A DNA stretch of 64,000 nucleotides from Ascaphus truei. Lineage: Eukaryota > Chordata > Amphibia > Anura > Ascaphidae. This document shows positions 56,821 to 64,000 of this stretch, one piece after another. The translations under genes and the position numbers were made by a program. Location of the stretch: positions 62,001 to 126,000 of the forward strand of contig WSYH01001260.1 in NCBI GenBank assembly GCA_036426205.1, written 5' to 3'. Numbering within the stretch: the stretch's first letter is position 1; every line of letters begins with the position of its first letter. The notes under the pieces were generated by a model. That model was not told the DNA's origin, ran no database searches, and saw only the letters and a program-made list of their open reading frames with translations.

Positions 56821-57207
56821 GCGGAGGCCCCGCTGCAGTCGTGCATGTGTCAGCCAATGAGGAGGGAAGGAGGGGAGGAGGAAGGAGCTACGGGAGGGAA
56901 GTCTATTAGTTAGGCAGCCGTGCATAGCTCTCCCTCTCCCGTGCATAGCTCTTCCTCTCCCGTGCATAGCTCTCCTCCCCCCCCATCCCCACATCTCCCT
57001 CCGGTGTTCGCTTCACAGCGGCCCCTGCTCTGTGTTTTGGCCCACCCCCCCCGACCCATTTGACACTCCCCCAACCCGTTTGACACGCCCCCTAGCCCAT
57101 TTGACACAACCCCCCGCGCCGAAAAAAGTTTTCTGCAGACCGCAGCAACTTGCACGCGCCGCCGGCAAGCAAGGCGGCCGTGCGGGCGCGTGCAGCGGGG
57201 CCTTAGC
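56821..57207. mobile_element. TIR element (MITE), GC-rich
   Basis: Ends GCGGAGGCCCCGCTGCA and TGCAGCGGGGCCTTAGC are 17-bp inverted repeats with two mismatches. The flanks show TTTAG at 56816-56820 and 57208-57212. An alternative reading uses the full 8-mer AGCTTTAG present at both edges. hAT-type is the likeliest class. The interior is CpG-rich and open on both strands by composition only. Confidence 0.7.
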
Positions 57208-57212
57208 TTTAG

Positions 57213-58601
57213 TTAAAATCACGAAAGGGGTTAACCCCCTTAACTGCCAGAGATTGGCAATGTGTTGGAGATGCTGGTAGCAGCAAATGGGTTCAACCTG
57301 CGCCCCCCACTCTGCAAAGTATGTGGTGCTATTAAGTGGCAATCAGAATGCGATCATAGAGGACTAAAGTTCGCTTTTTATGCCACCACTATTTGGGCCC
57401 AATTCCCAAGACTTCCTGCGATGTCCCACACAGCGGTGACCATACACTTTTTGGGATCCCTGTTAATATGGAATTTCAGTGTATTTTTTCTAAAGAAAAC
57501 ACCATCCATGTTCAGGAACGTGTTAATAAAGATGATTTTTTTTTTAGACCCGCCAGTTATTCATGGAGTGTAAATATATTTGCTGAACAGCAATCTGTCA
57601 CCTTCACCAGAATTTGCTTTCGATTGGTGCGTTATGTTATTATTTTCTGTGCTGGCATGGGCCATGTTGTAAATGACACTCATTTCAGGCATGGACTTCA
57701 ATTAAATAGCTCTCAAAGGTTCAGTTCAAGTTGTATTGCAGAGCACTGGAATCAGTGCTCTATGCAAATTGCAATGTATCTGGCTGGGTTCTCTACCACT
57801 AGGGATATTGAACGGACAATAAACTGGGCACTTTAACTTACCAACGTACTGCACATTGTAATTGCAAAGGATAAAAGCTCTCCGCCGTGTTACCATCTGT
57901 ACCATTTTTTTTCTAACTATTTCCTAACTTAAAATGTATGTTAAGTAGCTTCACTAGTTTAGTTCTGAAACTCTAAATGTAAAAAGCACAATAGAAAAAG
58001 GTATGCTTTGTTGTTGTTTTTTTATATATTTTTATCTCTGGCTAATTAATTTTTTCATTAAAGTGCACAGTGCTGAGTTAGAAAGCAGGGTTTTTTTTTT
58101 TTTACATTAATAATAAAAAAAAATCACTTGTTTTTGAAAAATTCAAAAATAAATGAAGGGAGTTTGTATAAAATCACTTTGTTTGGACCAGATAGCTGGG
58201 ATGGCACCTATAACCCTCCCAGTGCTAAAGGAGTTAAGTTGTCCTCTACTTGTCCGGTGAACCGAAAGGTGGCTTTGTACATGACAACTGAGAAGCAAAG
58301 CCAGAATTCCCTTCTGAAAAAGCGAGCAAACAGGTACTTCCTCTGTCATTGGTGACATCAGTTGCAGGGTTTATGATAAAGCAGCACATTGATATATTTA
58401 AATGGCCTCACTGCCATTCCTTTGCCCCAAGCATGTGTAAAGAAATTAAAAGATAAGAGGCTGATTAGCTGGCGTTTCAAGTGCTCTATAATTTTAACGG
58501 AATTGTCCCACTTAGTAGCAAACTGAATTAACCTTTCGAGTACCTTAATGATGTATCTGGCACACCAGAGGCCCTTGTGCCGTACCCAGTATGTCATCAT
58601 T
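57213..58601. other. Unassigned; one uncharacterised 147-codon frame
   Basis: A plus-strand frame at 57393-57836 (CDVPHSGDHTLFGIPVNMEF, later CAGMGHVVNDTHFRHGLQLN) has mixed composition but no domain that I recognise. An overlapping frame (57262-57573) is equally unconvincing. The rest is AT-rich with a poly(T) run near 58090. Confidence 0.25.
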
Positions 58602-59500
58602 GTAACGGTGTTTCCCCCCCACTCTCTGGGAGATCACGCTGACACTAGTGATGTTGTGCTGATTACCTGCTGGTTCACAGGATGCCGAGCTTTCCGCCCT
58701 TGTCATTGGGGAAGACAGGACAGGTTTCTGGGGTAGATGACTGATCTTTATCTCACATAGTGTCTCCATCTGCTGCATGCTCCAGGGATGTGGAGACAAT
58801 CCCTACAGGAGAACTTACTTCTACTCCCCCAGATAGATCGTACACCAGGCAGGAGTATAGTTAACTGGAACCCTTTATTGTCTCTCTGCATACACAGCAA
58901 CACAACTGGTATCTGCTTCAGCACAGTCCGATAGGTCTCCAACCTCAGGATGGTCCCTGGACATCATCCCCAGGCCAAGGGCACCCGGGACAGCCCTTGC
59001 TCTTCCCCGACTCCCTAATAGAGTCAGGGGTAAGGTATCACTCCTCACACCCCCAAGCGGAGGTGACAACGTGTCAATGCTCGGTTCACCTCTGTGTGAC
59101 TACCTGTCTCTCTCAGAGGAAGATACACTACTACATTTAGGTGTGCAGCTCCTTAAGTACCGGGGGGGAAGGTCCAAGGTCTGAGACCAGGATTGGGCAG
59201 AACACAGGCCTTAGCCCGCCTCCTCCACTGCCACTCAAGGCAGCTGTTTTCAGTGGGGAAACCCAGGATTATTGGTCCTGGCACTGCCTGTACTGTTACC
59301 AGGGCTTGCATGTCAGGGAGGGCTGACTGGTAGCCAAAACCAGACATGGCTGCATCATTAAAATCCTGTTTCTCCAGGGGTTGATTGGTTCAACGTTCCA
59401 TCGGAGCAGTGAACCCAATCGAAACGGGAGGGAAAGTGGAGCCCCTCCACTTCTGTTTGTCACCTGGTCGCAATCCAGGAAGTCTGAAGGTCACTCGGGT
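58602..59500. repeat. LTR-like repeat, family B, copy 2
   Basis: Begins TGTAACGGTGTTTCCCCCCC. It is colinear with 9738-10575, including CTGGTTCACAGGATGCCGAG, CACCAGGCAGGAGTATAG, GGTATCTGCTTCAGCACAGT and the closing ACTCAAGGCAG...GGCACTGCCTG part. No target duplication was identified. Confidence 0.6.
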
Positions 59501-60084
59501 GCTTCCAGGCATCTGGCAGCAAAAAAATATTAATTACAGTGATATGTTCATGAGATTAAACCTAGAGATTGTTCCCTTCGATGGGGCAGTCCCACATCGC
59601 AGGCTAAAAAAGAAAATAAACAATCTATCACGGTAGTTGGGTGTGATGCACTAAGAGCAGATATAATGTATTTGAGCTCAATCCCACACTAAACAAGGAA
59701 TCCACCCTAACTAACCTCCATATTTTTAATGATTGAAACCAGGGGGTTCTTCAGAGCTGAACAGCACTATTTTCTGCTGGGGGTCCCCGGGTTGTCGATA
59801 TATTTACTGGTGACGTTACAGGTATTATTTCCTGTTTTCTATAGAGGATTTAAACGGCTATCCAATAGGAAGCTATAACCGATGGTGATACAGCTTCCTA
59901 TTGACCTGAGATTTGGCAGCCATTTTGTTTTGCCTGATGGCATCACAATTATCTTACAAACTGAGAACAAAAGAGCATACAAGTTTACATGCAGATTTGA
60001 GGATTACCAAAACGAGATTAGAGAACATTTAAAACATCTGCAAAACATTTGCTTACCATGGAAATGTTAAAAGGATAACTCAGC
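59501..60084. other. No gene recognised
   Basis: A 62-codon plus-strand frame at 59882 lacks any known domain. It contains a short inverted pair (CCAATAGGAAGCTAT with ATAGCTTCCTATTGG-like, about 59860-59905). Confidence 0.35.
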
Positions 60085-60415
60085 CCTCCTAAGGGCTGGG
60101 ACCCGCTGCGACCGGCAGCGCGGGTGGCTGCACGGGCTTTCCCCACCAGCAGGGGACTCCTCCCGAGCCGGTCCCGTCCCCCCTGGCTGCACAGCTCACT
60201 ACACACTGTGACGCGTCAGCCGCCAGGGGATACAAGAGAATTGTAATCCCTAGCTTCGACGCGTCACGTGGTGTGGCTGTGAGCCAATGAGGAGGGGAGG
60301 CTTCGGGAGGAGGAGAGGCTTCGGGGAGCGGGGAGGAGTGTGGAGGGAAAGCAGCGTGAGTGCCTGTCTGTGTGTGTGTCTGAGTGCCTATCTGTGTTTG
60401 TGTATGTGTGTGCCT

Positions 60416-60476
<61 letters not shown>

Positions 60477-60775
60477 TGCCTGCGTGTGTGTATGAGTGCC
60501 TGCGTGTGTGTATGAGTGTGTGTGTGTTGCTTGTGATTACATTGTGATCAGCAGCTCCAGCCCGAGCCCGTGGAAGGAGGGAGGAGGGGGGGGGGAGAGT
60601 AGCGGGTCCCTCCGCTCAAGCCACGCCCTCTCTCCCGCTCAAGCCTCCCACTCCCGCCCACCTCCCGCTCCCGCTCCCTACAGACCGCATATCGCGGTAT
60701 GTGTATGTCAGCGCCCCGCCTGTCTGCAGTGCGGGAGCGCTGACGGAGGGAGCGGGGCCTTAGCCTAACCCAGAA
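60085..60775. mobile_element. GC-rich element related in its ends to 56821
   Basis: The left end GCTGGGACCCGCTGCG and right end GCGGGGCCTTAGC resemble the TIRs at 56821-57207. Both share the interior AGCCAATGAGGAGG motif. A (TG)n microsatellite lies inside. Target duplications are imperfect (CTAAG/CTAAC). Confidence 0.45.
60416..60475. repeat. (TG)n microsatellite
   Basis: About 28 uninterrupted TG units, with looser TG-rich sequence on both sides. Confidence 0.95.
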
Positions 60776-62050
60776 AACAGACCAGCATTATAAGGTCTGG
60801 GACGCATGGCCTGAGAACTAGAAAAATAGAGCCCGGGAATATATCTCAACCAAAGGTAAAACCTAGTACGGGAGCCGACGCTGGGGAGATAAAGGGGACG
60901 AGCCCTTTCCCTTGTCTCCCTTCCCCCCTCCATTCTTACCCTTTCCTCTCCCCCCTCTCTCTTATTCTGTTCTTTTCTCCCCTTTCAAGTAATAAAGCGA
61001 TTAAAGACTTTGAAGGTATCCTCCTCCCGATTGGAGGCCCGGAAATATCTAAATGTTCTAAAGGTAAGATGGAGCTTGTGTTGGCTTTAATGAAATGTCT
61101 TAAGACCTGATGACCAGAATATATGTTTAAATACAAAGAAAGATAGTTCTGTTGTTCGAACTAAAAAAAAAAAAAAAAAAGAGTTCAGCTGGAACCTGAA
61201 CATAGCACAGCTCAGAACAGCCGGATCCAAATATAGATTTAAAGGATAACGAATGATTTTTAAATAATTATAAATGACTGGAATAAAATGTGCCAATCGC
61301 CACCATTTAACCGCATGAATATGCTTCTGACATTATTTACTATTAGTGCTCACACATGGAAGAAATGCCCATAAATGTGATTATAACCAGAGACGGACTA
61401 AGCGAGATTGACGATCACTCCTCCTTCAACCTCTCAGTCACCATCGAAACTGAAGGAAAAACTGAAGGAAATCTTTCAGACTATCAGAAATCTATGAAAA
61501 TGCTTATAGATGTCTGCCCCTTTCATCAAGAAATGCCATAAATGATCACTTCAATGAGAATGTAACACTCAGTATGCAGGGAAGTTGCTTCCATCTGCTG
61601 GAAAAGATTTAAGTCTCATTCATTCATCTTTTCGCCAGCAAATAAAAAATATCACTTGTGAGCACATTCACACGCCTCCCACAGGTCTGCAACCCTGCCA
61701 GGGATTCTGGGTAATGACATGCAAATGAGCACTCACAGTGTATCACTATTTGCTTCTTGTCCATTTTTACATGGACTCCTATAATCTTATGCATGCCACA
61801 TTACACAGTTTTGTCAGTGCAGCCTGCGTGAAGGAAGTACATGGTCAGTAAACTCTTCTCCAGCACGACAGCTTCATACTGGTCTTATTGAACAAGGGTC
61901 TACAACAAAAAGGAGGAAATGGGTTCCCATCATAAAATATCTACTTCGGATGAAACCTGACTTTATAAAGGGAAGAAGAAAATAGAGGAGAGAGTGAGTA
62001 GCAGAAGCTAAAATTGATTTTTGAGATCCTCTGTGTCGTATCTGTAGGGA
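60776..62050. other. No gene recognised
   Basis: Contains a C/T-rich tract (60905-60985), AATAAAG at 60991, and a poly(A) run at 61166-61181. The 61690-61740 part resembles the end of repeat family C. A 61-codon frame at 61356 has no known domain. Confidence 0.35.
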
Positions 62051-62530
62051 ATCTGGCCACGGAGCTTGCTGGGGTTCTGTGTGTTGTTTGTTAACTTAAT
62101 TTCAGCTGTCTCAGCTGTTGGAGGTTAGTGGCCCCTCTTTCCCAGGGTTTTAAGCTCACCCCTCCCCACCACCCAAGTCAGCAGGTCTTTTCATTCTACT
62201 GGAATCCAATGTTGGTATTTCTCCCTCCTAATAGAGGTAAATGAGAATTTTAATCCGAATGGAGGTATATTAGTATTTTATCTGGTAGTGTTAAGACCTG
62301 TGAGCAGGGTATGCTCGCAGGCTTACAATGCTTTGGCCAAAGGGTTAAACTAAATGACCCTTTTTCAAGAGAATATATAAGATTTTTTACTGTGTATTTT
62401 TGTCATATTGGATGTAGCATTGGGCTTCTCTGTCGCTTGTTGTGTGCATTTGCCACGCTCAATAGCTCTCCTTTTTGACACTTATATACATATATATTTT
62501 GTGGGGGCTCAGGGGTTCCTAAAATGAGCT
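62051..62530 (+). repeat. Dispersed repeat family C, copy 3 (divergent)
   Basis: Shares the order of family C: a GAGCTTGCTGGGGTTCTGTG start, TCTGGTAGTGTTAAGACC, and GGCCAAAGGGTTAAACTAAA followed by a T-rich end. GAGCTTGCTGGGGTTCTGTG recurs at 62527, suggesting a terminal direct repeat. Confidence 0.5.
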
Positions 62531-62812
62531 TGCTGGGGTTCTGTGTATTGTTTGTTCACATACAGAGTAGGAATGGTACGATGGATTCATGAAGCTGAGA
62601 TCTGATACCTACATACAGTATACACCGCTGTGCAAAAGCTTCCAAGGACAGGCTTTCACAGCACTAAGAGGATAATTCTATATGCGCCATACAGGCCGTT
62701 TGTGCTATTTTTGGCTGATCCCCATAGACTTGAACTCAGCATAGAATAAGGCCCTAAGTATTTTATTCATTCGTTTATGTCATAAACCCCCACTGCTTCT
62801 CCCTCTTTCAGC

Positions 62813-63965
62813 AGCAAAGAAAATAAAATAACTGCGCCAACCGTATAAAATGGGTTCAAAGTTCAGTCCCTTCTGGAGTAAAGTCCTGCTGCCAGAGTCT
62901 CTGTAAGAGGTGATTCAACAACCTCTTGATTGTAACAGGAGAGTAAAGAAGGGGGGGATCCTCCGGCGCGATGTCTTACTCAGGTTTNNNNCCAGGACAC
63001 ATGCAATATAAAAGACAAGAGGGACCACAATCAGGAAGGGTAAAACACAGTGGTATGCTGGGGATATGCGGTTAAGGAAGCACACTTACATTAAAACCTC
63101 TATATCCACCTTGAATATGGTGTGTGTTTCACAGAACAACCTCAGAAGAAAGGGGAAAGACAGAAAAAACATAGTATAACACCGTTTTATTAAACAAATT
63201 GATTAAAAAGAGATTGCCAACTCACAAGCGACCATTAAAAAATGGCATGGAATGGTGAAGTTTTCAGTCTCTGCCTGGACTGCCTCCCAGATGGTTAGGT
63301 GTCCGCATGGGGTCTGTCCAGTAGATGATGAAGGCACTGCAATGGTACGGGTGTAGAGTGGGTGGTGGTCGTCCTGACTTGTGCACAGTCTGGTCTTCGG
63401 TCGTCAGACTCCCCACTGCTGCTGCTGTAGTTTCGTGCCTGCCGTCCGCGCATGCGCATGCGCGGACGGCAGGCAACGGAAGCAGCAGCAGCAGTGGGGA
63501 GTCTGACGACCGGAGGAAGACCAGACTGTGCACAAGTCAGGACGAAACCACCCGATCTACACCCGTACCATTGCAGTGCCTTCTCATCTACGGGACAGAC
63601 TCCATGCGGACACCTAACCATCTGGGAGGCAGTCCAGGCAGAGACTGAAAACTTCCCATTCCATGCCATTTTTTAATGGTCGCTTGTGAGTTGGCAATTC
63701 TTTTTATCAATTTTGTTTAATAAAACGGTGTTATACTATGTTTTTTTCTGTCTTTCCCCTTTCCTGAGGTTGTTCTGTGAAACACACACCATATTCAAGG
63801 TGGATATAGAGGTTTTAATGTAAGTGTGCTTCCTTAACCGCATCCCCAGCATACCACTGTGTTTTAACCCTTCCTGATTGTGGTCCCTCTGTCTGTTTAT
63901 ATTGCATGTGTCCTGGAAACCTGAGTAAGACATCGCGCGGAGGATCCCCCCCTTCTTTACTCCCT
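62813..63965. mobile_element. PLE fragment ending in a palindromic pseudo-LTR
   Basis: It begins at the first bases of PLE ORF1 (AAATAACTGCGCCAACCG, same as 47048) and runs into the pseudo-LTR at 62940. The sequence then folds back at 63455/63456. Bases 63456-63965 are the reverse complement of 62943-63455. The hammerhead lies beyond the fold point and is absent. Confidence 0.8.
62988..62991. other. Assembly gap (4 N)
   Basis: Four undetermined bases within the left arm of the palindrome. The sequence on both sides (CAGGTTT and CCAGGACAC) is contiguous in every other copy of the pseudo-LTR, so nothing appears to be missing. Confidence 0.95.
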
Positions 63966-64000
63966 CTTCAGACAGCCCACATTCTCTAGCAATTACTTGT

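Noticed and set aside
1..64000. CRISPR arrays, bacterial operons, prophage or tRNA/rRNA genes
   Set aside because: None seen. All recognisable coding content is eukaryotic transposable element, and no full tRNA cloverleaf was found beyond a SINE-like box B at about 48898.

Overview
The window reads as repeat-dominated vertebrate nuclear DNA, most likely from an amphibian (probably a frog). The evidence is the mix of element families: Penelope-like elements (PLEs) with a GIY-YIG endonuclease and hammerhead ribozymes, PIF/Harbinger-like elements with a Myb-like second protein, Ty3/gypsy elements and solo LTRs, an L2-clade LINE, and hAT- and mariner-type MITEs. I found no host gene that I can defend. 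The species call is an inference from repeat content only.

Layout. 0-4.7 kb: a decayed minus-strand Ty3/gypsy element, then an LTR-like stretch. 4.8-9.7 kb: a Harbinger-like end with a GC-rich minisatellite, a TATG microsatellite, a foldback repeat, and a hAT MITE with an exact 8-bp target duplication. 9.7-16.3 kb: two solo LTRs of one family, each with its own 5-bp target duplication, on either side of an unidentified broken coding region; then a foldback built from the head of another LTR-like family. 17-28.7 kb: a cluster of PLE termini, including two half-elements head to head between 1.1-1.2-kb inverted arms. One hammerhead ribozyme is well formed and one is decayed. 28.9-30.0 kb: a Harbinger Myb-like gene remnant expanded by a 42-bp (14-codon) minisatellite.

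30.0-47.1 kb: one minus-strand PLE of about 4.6 kb, split by two long low-accuracy blocks (32450-39238 and 40245-46019). Each block is bounded by an exact direct repeat (37 and 47 bp). Each re-copies the same locus with many single-base indels, and both contain the same inverted segment. I read the blocks as mis-filled assembly gaps. With them set aside, the PLE has a charged ORF1, an ORF2 overlapping it in another frame (reverse transcriptase then GIY-YIG endonuclease), and a 3' pseudo-LTR with a textbook hammerhead ribozyme.

47.1-62.8 kb: a minisatellite, a GC-rich palindromic promoter-like block, several MITEs (two Tigger-like with TA duplications, one with its empty site also in the window), an L2-clade LINE with a 636-codon open frame, and more LTR-like and unclassified repeats. 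62.8-64 kb: a PLE pseudo-LTR folded into a near-perfect 0.5-kb palindrome beside a 4-base run of N.

Within each element, reverse transcriptase, endonuclease or integrase, and terminal repeats belong to one mobility system. Nothing suggests cooperation between elements beyond nesting.
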